Assembly (NCBI RefSeq): GCF_024713945.1
Contig: NC_134677.1
Coordinates: 3,723,001 to 3,787,000, forward strand
Source: Dermatophagoides farinae
Taxonomy: Eukaryota > Arthropoda > Arachnida > Sarcoptiformes > Pyroglyphidae
DNA length: 64,000 nucleotides
Direction of reading: 5' to 3'
Shown here: positions 13,201-25,200 of the stretch, in pieces
Numbering within the stretch: position 1 is the stretch's first letter
Layout of the letters: each line of letters opens with the position of its first letter
Program-made: the position numbers and the translations under genes
The notes under the pieces: model-generated
Told to the model about the DNA's origin: nothing
Seen by the model: the letters and a program-made list of their open reading frames with translations, nothing else
The model's database searches: none

Positions 13201-16200
13201 TGCTTCACACTTATTCTCTGATGATGATTGAATTTTAAATTGAATTTATTTCAATTTATATTCGTGTGTAGAAATGTGTGGGGCTTGTTTGTGAAACCAA
13301 AATGAAACATTGAATGAATCGAAATAATTTTTATCATTTTAATGGTTGGATTCAAAATCAGTCATGGAACACAAACACACACAATAAAACCAATCAATCA
13401 TTGATATAATGGCAGTTTTTTTTACAGATTTTTGCTTCAATTTAAAAACTTTATCTTAATCAGTGAAGACATAGATGATGATGATGATAATAATGACAAT
13501 CAATGATGAAATATGAAACAAAATTGAATCGTTAACAAAACAGTGAAAAAACAATGATTCCAGTATAGTTTTTTAGTGGAATTTTTTCAATTCATTCATT
13601 CTTTCATTTCAATTTTTTTTTATTCTATCACAAACCATTGTTCTATTATTGCTGTTCTGTTTCTTCAATTTGCTTTGATACACGATTTAGATTTTTTTTT
13701 TTGTTGTAAAATGTCTGCTTTTTTCTTTTGTTTTTTTTTGTTTTGAATTTTTCCATTATTTGAAACAGAATCAATGATGGACAGAGACAAACTACTGGAA
13801 AAAAAGTTTGAGTTTGGCTGAGATTTTTTTTTATTTGTTTTTGACTTTTTGATTTTTTCAATTTTTTTCCCGATTGTCCATTCTATTATGTTTCACAATG
13901 ATAACTGATGATAATAAACAAGTGAAAGTCCATTTCTTTTGTTTAGGCCCGTTATAAACATTGAAATCCAATTCTCATGTGGATTTTTACATTTATTATT
14001 TTTCATTATTATGAAGAAAAACCATTTCGATTCTTATGGACTGAATGGTTTGTTCACAATTGTAATATGAAAAAAATATATGTCACATGTGTGTCCTATT
14101 ATCATCAATTCAATCATTTCTTTTGATTCAAAACAATAATGTAAGAAGTTTTTTTTCGAAAAAATAAAAAAAAACTTTGAAACGTTACTGTCTACATGAA
14201 CATTATGATTAATTAACATTGAAATTTTTTTTCTTCTTTTTCTAACCCAAACAAGACATCCATCTATTTTATATATAAGTATGCTATACAGTGTGGTTAA
14301 GCATTTTTTTCACGCTTTTTTTCATTATCACAATAACCGAATACTGATGGTTTTTTTTTCATTTGGAATTTCTAGTTGAATCTATTTTTTTTTGCCACCA
14401 TTTCTCATCATTCATTCAACATTAAACTCTTTAACTCTCATGTTACCTATACAACCACAACAACAACAACAACAACTTTGGATTCTCTGTTTGGTTGATT
14501 ATTCACTGAAAGAATTTTTTTTTTATCTAACAAAAGTTTTTTTTTGTTGTTTTCTTATTCACCCGTTTTGGTGTTTTTACCCGTTTTTTTTAGTTATTCT
14601 GGCAAGTTTTCTGTGCATAAGATTATATTTTTGTCTTCTTCTTCTTCTCATGACTTTAGTATTTAACTTTAATGTTTTTCGTTTTGTTGTTGCTGTTGTT
14701 GTTTTTTATTCTTGATGTGAGTAGATTTTATTCGCTTCAACAAATAATACCAACACACGAATGCATCAATTTTTTTGTTCTTTACTATCTTTGATGTTTT
14801 ACCAAGAAAATGAATTTTTTTTTTTTTTTTTTTTTTGGTTATTGTTATTATATTATTTTAAGCTCAATAAATTGTTCGAATTATTGTCTTTTTTAAAAAA
14901 ATTTCGTTGACGATGAAACGATTTTACTTTTATTTTTTTCCTCTTTATGGTTTATTATTTCGTTTTTTTTTATTCTCCATAGGTCTCTTCATCATCATCA
15001 TCATCATATAGACAGCGCAACAACAACAACAACAACAAAGCATCATTTTTTTTATCATCGATTTCTTAACTTTTGTTGTTGTTGTTGTTGTTGTTATTCT
15101 ATTCTTTCCATTCTTTTCTTTTCTATTTTTTTTTTAATAACCAGATTATTATTAATATTTATTATTCCTTGTTGTTTATTCTACAGGGTATGTGTTTACA
15201 TATATTTGTGGATAAAATAAAGCTTTATTGATCAAGTATACGCAGATCATAGATCCCAGATACTCGATGGATAATGATAATTTGGGATGGGTTTATATAC
15301 TAGATTACAATCAATTAGAAACATTAATTAGGTTATAACATTCATTAAATCAAAGTCGAACATTCCATTTAAAATATTCAAACATCACAACTTTGATCAT
15401 TAACATTCCAAAACAATCATGTTTTGGATTTTAAATATTACATCCCCTTGCTCAAGAGAATGCTTCGGCCAATTCGGGTGTGGTTGGTATTTCCGCTATT
15501 TGGCTCCGTTGTCATAACAGCAATGATGTTTCCAAATTCACAATAATCAGGTACAGCATTGGAAAATATTGTACGGATAGGGATTGAACAGGTTGATACT
15601 TTTTTGGGGACTTCGGTTGATTCAGCAATTTTGGACGGACGACCCAGAGAAAATTACAATGCGAACAAATTTTATCATTTTTTTTCATTTTAGACAATCC
15701 TTTCAATACGAGTTGAATCTTCTTCATTACATTACAATAAATCATCAAATTTGTTTCATTTTTCACATAATTTTTATACAACTTTTTGACCAAATTTTTC
15801 TCGATGCAATTAACGAAACATTTTCTTGAAAACCAAAAAAAACAAAATAACAACAACAACAACTTTGGATTCTCTGTTTGGTTGATTATTCACTGAAAGA
15901 ATTTTTTTTTTATCTAACAAAAGTTTTTTTTTTGTTGTTTTCTTATTCACCCGTTTTGGTGTTTTTACCCGTTTTTTTTAGTTATTCTGGCAAGTTTTCT
16001 GTGCATAAGATTATATTTTTGTCTTCTTCTTCTTCTTCTCATGACTTTAGTATTTAACTTTAATGTTTTTCGTTTTGTTGTTGCTGTTGTTGTTTCTTAT
16101 TCTTGATGTTAGTAGATTTTATTCGCTTCAACAAATAATACCAACACACGAATGCATCAATTTTTTTGTTCTTTACTATCTTTGATGTTTTACCAAGAAA

Positions 16201-19200
16201 ATGAATTTTTTTTTTTTTTTTGGTTATTGTTATTATTATTTTAAGCTCAATAAATTGTTCGAATTATTGTCTTTTTTAAAAAAATTTCGTTGACGATGAA
16301 ACGATTTTACTTTTATTTTTTTCCTCTTTATGGTTTATTATTTCGTTTTTTTTTATTCTCCATAGGTCTCTTCATCATCATCATCATCATATAGACAGCG
16401 CAACAACAACAACAACAACAAAGCATCATTTTTTTTATCATCGATTTCTTAACTTTTGTTGTTGTTGTTGTTGTTGTTATTCTATTCTTTCCATTCTTTT
16501 CTTTTCTATTTTTTTTTAATAACCAGATTATTATTAATATTTATTATTCCTTGTTGTTTATTCTACAGGGTATGTGTTTACATATATTTATATATATATG
16601 TATTGTCATGATAAAAGGTTTTGCTTTTTTTTTTTTTTTGTTTTTGTTGCTACTGGTGGTGATGTTACACAATATATATATATATATATATTGTCTGATC
16701 TATAAGACAATATATAAGATACAACAACAACATCATCAGATGAGAAAAACAAAGACATGAAAGAATCGAAAAGAGTTCAACTTTAACAATAGACAAAATT
16801 CAATCACAGTCGAGTTTTACTTTTTTTTTGCTGCTGTTGTTTTCTGTTATTCTGTAAAGATTCTCTTTGTAGAAAAAAAATAGGATCATCATTAATGGCC
16901 ATGTGATCATCATAATCATATACAGTTTTTTTTCTGATAATAATAATAATAATAATAGCAATCATAATTTAACTGAAAGCATTCTAAACAACAATAGTAT
17001 ATAAGTTATACTTAGTTATTGGATATTTGAAACTAATTTTTTTATTTCACCATATATGGCTAGAATAATTTATTTTTCTATTCTTTTTGCATTCATTCAT
17101 TCATTTTTTGATAATGATTTCGTCTGTCAGAATATTATTTGAAAGATTTTCAAGCCAACATTTTTTTTTTGTTGTCATCACCCCTATTCTACATAATCTT
17201 GTTTATCTATGTTTTTCCTTTCACAAGAATGAAATTATATCATAATGTCAAGTTTTTTTTTTGTTGTTTCATGCTTTTTACCTAATGGTATTGTCTGTTG
17301 TTTTTCAAGTTATCTCATTTTTTTTTTTTTTTTGATATAACATGACACACACACAATAACAACTGTTTAGATTTGTATTTTATTTCATAGTGAATCAAAA
17401 TGATAAAATGTTTTGATCTTTTCAAGATGAATCAATTTTCTATCAATCTTAGATTTTGATATAAATTATGGCATATATTTATGTATTCTTTGAAAAAAAA
17501 AATATTCAACTTGTAAAAATAATTGAATATACAGTATGGATGCATAGAAAAATGTCAAGTTTCATTTTAATTTTTCATTATTATTTTGATTTAGCTTTTT
17601 TTTTATCAAGTTAAATCTATAGTATCTACATTCATACATATTCAGATTACATTTAGTCATAATATTATATATATCTTGTTGTTTGGTTTGTGAAAAAATT
17701 ATTATTATATTAATTATTATTGTTGGCTCGATTTGGCTCTCGATGAATTCCAAGTTTAATTTAAATTTAGAACACTTTCTATTTCTTTTTTTTTTTTTTT
17801 TTTTTTTTGGTGATGAAATTTGTATTTTATGAAGAATTAAATTCTCTTAGTCATAGGGCTTATAGTTACTATGCATATACAAACACAAACACACTCCACA
17901 TATATTCGATTTTATTTTTTATTTTTGTTGTTGTTGTTTATTCGTGGAATGGTTAACAATGGTTTAAACATTCTCTGCACACGACATGTTCCACATATTT
18001 GATTTTTTTTTTAAATGAAACTTGAAAAATTTAATTCTAACTTGCAGCAGACATCCTATGGAGCAAGAATCCAATTTTCTTGATGCCTAGTTGTCTTTAG
18101 AGAAAGTGAATGAGAAAAAAAAATTTCATTGTGGAAAGTTTTTTTTTTGCTTGCAAAAACTACAACAAGTTTAATATGAATTAGTTTTTCACACACCACA
18201 TACATACATGCACACACACAAAAACATAGAACCAGAATTCGTTTATATGTTTTTTTTGAACTTTTAAATTTGGTGGAAAATAAAGTTTATGAAAAGGAAA
18301 TGGCCATCATTACAGTGGCCAGAATAAGATGAAAAAAAGAGGAATCGATGTTTTTTTTTATTTCTGAGTTAACAAACTTTTTTTTGTGGGCGTGTGTGTT
18401 TCACATCGCTTTCAACACAGACCATTGTCAATTTTTTTTTTGTTGTTGTTAAAATTTTATTGACACTTTTTTTGTTGTCAAATTTAAATTTTTTTTTTAA
18501 TGTAAGTTGTTTGTGTGCACATGTGTAGACATGGACTTTTTTTTGATTTATTTTCTTTTCTCTTCCGTAAAATACATTTTTTTTATGTTAATAATTCTTG
18601 TTCTTTAAAATTTTCTCATTTTTATTTTTATTCTTTTCAATAGCTGATTGCAGTTTTTTACTTGCCAATGCCCAGATTGTCGACTATCCAATTGTTTATT
18701 GTTCAGAATCATTCTGTCGTATATCCGGCTATAATCGTGCCGAAGTTATGCAGAAAAGTTGCCGTTGTACATTCATGTACGGTGAGATGACCGATAAACA
18801 AACTATATCACGAATCGAACAAGTATTGGATAATCATGTTATTGAACAATTTGAAATATTGTTATATAAAAAAACACGTAAGTCAATTATATATATCACA
18901 TTTATTTATCTTTCATTTTTTTTTGCTTCGTTTTGAAAATTTTGCTTGTTATATGGTTTTGGGTTTATAAAAAAAAAAATTTAAAAACATTTTACATTAA
19001 AATGTGTGTGTGAAAAAAAAAATGGTTGACAACGCTGGTTTTTTCTCGTTTCTCTCTTAATTTTCATTTGCTGAGTGTTTATTTAATCTATTTGTTTTTT
19101 TTTGTTGTTCGTATGTGTGTCACAGTGTGTACGTATTATTATTACATTTGTTTTTTTTGTTAATTATGAAAATCAATAAAAATTTCACAATAGGCTGCCT

Positions 19201-22200
19201 TCAATATATAATCACCATCACCAACATAAACTGCATCAATCAATTGACAATTCTTGTAATTTTTTTTCCATGCATACAGATATTCTGCATGCGTGGTGGA
19301 ATTTGATTCTTTATAAATTGTTTATAACAAAATTTTGATAATTTTCATAAAATGACCATTATCATCATCATTTGATATATTATTATTTTTATTTCCAGAA
19401 CAACGGTAGCAAAAAAAAAAAATAAAATAAAATGAAACTCCATTTCACCATTTTCATGATTTCTCCTGAGAAATCTGTTGATGAAGTGTCTTTGTTTTTT
19501 TTTGGCGTGAAAATTTTTTCGTTTTTTTTTGTTTGATTTCCTCCATTTACACAAAACACTAGCAGCAGCAGCAGCAGCAGCAGTTTAGGCCAAATTGTTT
19601 CATTTTTTATTTCGTTTACTCTTACAAACAGAATATCAATATCATGTTCATCATCATCATAGGTTGGTTGGTCAACTATGTTTCTTGTATTGTTATTGTC
19701 ATGTTTGTTTTGTTGTTGTACGACGAAATTGGATACAACATATATATCTCATGTCAATTTGACATCAAAAAATGTGCTCGAAAAATTGCTTTATTCAGTG
19801 TTTTTTTTTTGTTCTAAAAGAATCTTTTTGCTCTCAAACGTATTTTTCCTATCCAATTTATTCAATCACATATATATATGTATTGCGACCACTTCCGACC
19901 ACCAAACACAGCAGTAGAAAAAAAAATCGATCCATCAGCCAATACTTTTTGATTTTCATTTCAATCAGAAATTTTTTTTTTGTTGTTTCAATTGTTTTAG
20001 CTTAGTTTTTTTTCTCATGATTCTTGGACACCATCATCTTTCTCATCAAAAATTGTGAAATATTTGATATAAGCTGAGATATTTGATTGTCTTCTTATGT
20101 TAAGGATCAAACCATGTATGTATGCATGTGTGTGTGTGTTTGCGTGATCACAACAAATATTTGTTTTCATCTCCATTTCCATTCTCTATATATATAAATA
20201 TATTTTTGTGTGTGTGTTCAAAGATGATGGAAAAAAAATTCATTGTATATAAAGCTAAATAGATCTTTATTTTCTATCTATATGACTATAAAATGAATAT
20301 TTTGTAAATATTTACATACATACAAACACACACACACACACACATTCACACACATGGAATCATTGAGAATTGAAAAAAAGAAGAAAAAAATTCTGAATGG
20401 TTATGGATATTTATTACCATTATCATTCATCTATCCATCCAAGCCTTTCATACATTGTTTTTTCTATTCTACATTGTTTGTCTGTTTCTATGTATGTCGC
20501 ACCTTTGTTGTCTAGTAGTGTTTTTTTTTTAGTGTATACTACTTCATGATGTATATTCTGGATATATACAAGCAATATATCGAACGTCAATTCCTATTTA
20601 TACTATCCATCATCATTGTATATCAAATTGATGAAAAAACAAAAATTATTCTGAACTAATTGGTTTGGTTAGGTGTTTTTCATTTTCATGATCAGCTTTT
20701 TTATCATATCATTGATATTTTTTTCCACTATTTATCATCCTCATCATCATCATCATCGTTTTCATTGTGTACAATCAATCGTCATATAAAATGTGATGAT
20801 GATAATAATGACAATTTATTTCATGAACCATAGAATAAACAAGTTACCGCCCATCAAATATTTTTTTTTTAATGTAAACATTGCATAATAATCTACATAA
20901 CAATATAATATATAGATGAATGTTTAATTAATATCATACATTCATGATATATAGCTGTTCATCATATCTATAGATATGTATTTTTTTCCTTTTATTTTAT
21001 TTATTTTCTTTTTTATTTATTCAATTTTCAATTAAATTTTTTTTGTTTTGTTTTCGGAAGCTAATAATTCAACAAAGTTATAGAATTGTCATCATCATCA
21101 ACCAGAATAATAATAATAATAGTGGATGATTATCATTTTTTTATCGTCTCAATCAGTCTAATGCGTTGAATACTTTTGAAAAATATAAATGTATATAATT
21201 TTGTATCCGCCCAAGTTTTTTTTTGCAGAATTAATAAATAGTTTGATAGAATTTGAATGTTGGTTTAATTAACACTTTTTTTTCTGTAAAATTGAATAAT
21301 GATTATATGATGATAACAATGATAGCAAATCCACTGAATTCTATTTTTATTACTTATGATAATAATTTCATTTTATTCAGTGAATCGAGATGATATATTC
21401 AGATTTTTTTTCGTATTTAAAATAATTCTTCTGGTGAACAGTGTGTTTTGAAAAAAAAAATTCTCAAATACTCATTCGTGATTTACATAAAGATTTTTAT
21501 CTCCTGAATGACGAAATATTCCGACTTTTATTTCAAATATAATGATAATCATACGAGTTATTAAAAATTCATTTCAATCCAGTAAAAAAAACCAAATCTA
21601 GTTTTCAAGATGATTTCTTCACATCTTTTTTTTATCATTGTATTATCATGTTTTTGGTTTTTTGTTTGTTTCAATTTTTTTTGCCGGATCCTAACATGAC
21701 AATCGATTTCCTTTTTTCATATCTCTGTATTTTTTTCCAATAAATTCTTATTATTGTTGTCTTTGTATCGATTTCTAATTAAAAATCAATGCTGAAAATA
21801 ATCATCATCGACTATTGCTTTGATTGCAAATCATAACTGCATTGTGTTAGGATCATCGTTTTTTTTGTTTGTCCATGTTTTTTCTTCAAATTCAATGATA
21901 TTGATTTCCTGTCTAAACGAAACAAAACAAAAAAAATAGCGGAACCATTCAGTAGAACTAAAATTCATCACATTCAACAACAACAACAACGACAACAGCA
22001 ATGACGACTACGACAACAACAACAATGGAAAAAAATTCATTAATTTATTAGAATTTTTTTTTCAATTTCACAACAAATAAATGAAATCTATCTATTTTTT
22101 CAGCTTAACATTACAAAAAAAAATCTAGTAGATGAAATAATAATGAAGTGCATCAATTAAATTTAATTGGTCTAATTTATTACACACACCCACACAGAAA

Positions 22201-25200
22201 AATACACCTAAATACTTTTCTACAGCCTCTGTAAAAAAAAAATTCGTTGAATTGTCTGGCTTTTTGTTTTTTGGTTCATGTTTGATGCTTTTTCTTTACA
22301 CTTTTATTCTGTTATGTAATTTTCTGCTTTTATACACTGTTTTTGTTTCTACTTTTTATTTTGAATAATTACAAATTTTAAATTTTCTGTATGCTATTTA
22401 AATGCTTTTAAACATTATCAATTTTTTTTTCTCATCTGACTTGAATTTTCTGTGCGTGTGTGTGCGTGTTTTTGTTGGTTTTGGCTTTTTTTCTGAATTG
22501 ATACTTATATGTGTGTGTGTATATGATTATTATGAAAATGATGTTGTTGAATATTCTAATTAAATTTTTTTTGTTTTGAAATAAAAAAAAATGTCATTTG
22601 CTTGGCTCATGTGCGATTCTCTCTATCTATTTTGCCGATGCTTTTCTATTAGTGGTCGTTTTGTTAATGAAAATTAAAATTGTTTCCAATTTTTTTTCAT
22701 GTTTTTTTTCGTGTATATGATAATTTTTCATACTTAAATCAAACAACGAAAAAAAAAATACAAACCAAAACACAATTAAAAATCATATTGTATGTAGGAC
22801 CATATTCGGCTGCTTCGGCCCCAGGATCGCCAATTAGTCGCCATAATACATCACCTAGATCTAGTTCAGGTAAGCCTTTTGTGGAAAGAATAAAAAAAAA
22901 TACCATGTATAGTTGCATTGTGTGTAAATTTGGATTCATTAATTTTATTTTTTAGCTCATTTTTTCCTATTTCCGTTTGAATTTTTTTTACTGTTGTTGT
23001 TGTTGCTGCTGCTGCTGTTTGTCGTCATCGTTGATTCTTTTTCATTGTATTTTTTTTCCCATTACCTATTTTCTTTTCCGTTATATTTACCATTTTTATA
23101 AATAATTTATTCAATCACCAATGAATTTTTGTTGTTGTTGTTGTTGTTGTTATGTTAGATTCCATGTTATTATTCAATTCTTCGATTTTTTCCGTTGTTA
23201 TTGTTGTTGTTGTTGTTACCATCCTGAATTGACTTGCTATCCACAACTGTGATGATTCGTGTATATTATCATTATTATTCAGAACTAACAAAAAAAATCA
23301 CATGGGTTATATTACATTTTTTTCTCTTGTTGTCTTTTTTTTTATCGCGTTAAAATATATCAACGGCATCGGAAATTCTTTTTTTTCATTTCAATAACAA
23401 CAACAACAACAAAAATGTTAGTCATTTTATGTTCATGTTTGCATATATTGAATGTAGTAGAGAGTACATGACTTGTATTTTTTTTCTTTTGCTGCACACA
23501 TATATTTAATTGTAGATTGAATATATATATCCCTTTCGATTCTTTTTTTTTGGTATTTCATCATCATGTCAGAATAATCGATTTTCATCGTTTTTACTTG
23601 AATGTTACTCTTGTTTAACTCGTTTTTTCCCCCATTTTCATTTTGTTTTCATTTATTTATTTTTTTTCATTGTTGTTGAAATTGTTTGAAATTTGATGCG
23701 GATGATTTTGAGAAAATTGAAATTTTTTTCCATTGTTCAACATCCCAACAACAAATTATTATTATTTCAAGCAATGTTTATTTAAATGTTGCAAAACATT
23801 CTTATCCATTTCATTTTAGTGCAATCAAGGAAAGAAACAAAATCCGTCAAAAATAAACCAAAATATTTTGTCATGATCAACAATCATGATGATGATGATG
23901 ATGATAGTGATTCATAACCAATGTCTTTTCTCTTTTTTTTCTCATTGTTCCAAATTTAGCCTTCCTATTTTAAGTTCCATTTCCATTTTATTCTTTCATT
24001 CTATGCCTATATATATATGTGTGTGTGTGTGCGTTTTTGTATGCGACAGTCATCACATCGTCGTCGTCTATATCCTATTTTGACTGTGTTGGAATTTGAA
24101 ATTCTATTTATAGCAACAACAATCGACCACCAACATACATACACTTTATCCATCAAATTAGGTCATATTTTTTTTTGTTCTTTCATATAAAGCAACATAT
24201 ATATTTGTATAATGATGACGATGGTCGGTCGTTTGATAATGTTTTATGGTCCATGGTCTGGTAATTTATTTCACGGAATATATGTGTGTGACCTTGTTAG
24301 TGTTTGTGGACTATATTTTTAGATTTTTGTAGACATGATTCAGTTTAGCAATTGTAACCAGTTTGTATTATGTTAAAGAGATGATCGTTTAACCAGTAAA
24401 AACTTACTCGATGAAATACAAAAATTGACGAACGACATTGATTGTAATTTGAACAGTTAGAATCACCACTACCATTATCATCATAATCATCAACGTCATT
24501 ATTATTATTATTATTATTATCAACCAGAGAATAAAGGACAAATACAATCGATTTGATGGACAAAACGTTTTCAGAATAAATGGCCTGTTTTGGAATTTTT
24601 TCCCTTCATTTCTTTCTTTATATTATACACTTTTATTCTCTCTTTTACATTTTTGTTCTTATTGTTGTTAGAAATGAATCGGATTTTTGTTTCTGGCGAC
24701 AACGATAATATTGATCATTATTCTTTTTTTTTTTTGTTTTTGTTTTTTTTTCTTTTATTATTTGGTTGTCCATCGAAAAAAAAGAAATTTCCATCCTATC
24801 AGCCATTAATATTTGATAGTGACAAACATAAAATAAAACTAAAAAAATTATATTCAATTTAATATTATTACCAATTTACCATGTTTATATGTTTGCCCAT
24901 AAGAGAAATAAAAATATTCATAGTTTTATAATGATTTCAAAATCATTTATGACAGCGAAGCTCACTTTTAAATGATTCTACCATGTTGGGCATCTATCCA
25001 GCTATTGTACATTTATGACCATATTCCACAATTCATTAATTTTCATTCATAAAGTGTTATTTCCTACAATATTCTCTTTCTCATACACACACACACACTT
25101 TCTCTTTTACTCTTTATTATACATTCATAATGATTATCATCATGTGAATAGTGAACGTGTTTTTGTTGAAATGTGAATGTGAAGCGAATATAAACAATGT

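Larger units (their letters stand above)
10203..18643 (+). other. eag intron 1 (8.4 kb)
   Basis: No additional exon recognised. It contains a ~740-bp direct duplication (14461-15207 and 15851-16589) with a minus-strand LTR-retrotransposon fragment between the copies, and many simple repeats. The size contrasts with the 54-65 nt introns of the neighbouring pecanex gene. It may hold regulatory elements, but none is identifiable by eye. Confidence 0.85.

Noticed and set aside
14461-15207. Considered the 740-bp direct repeats themselves as a pair of LTRs.
   Set aside because: Their ends are not TG...CA, the start is a CAA microsatellite, and the segment between them already contains its own LTR-like unit and only about 400 bp of coding remnant.
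19561-19582. AGC repeat of about seven units, considered as a coding Gln tract.
   Set aside because: It lies deep in eag intron 2 without flanking coding sequence or splice sites.
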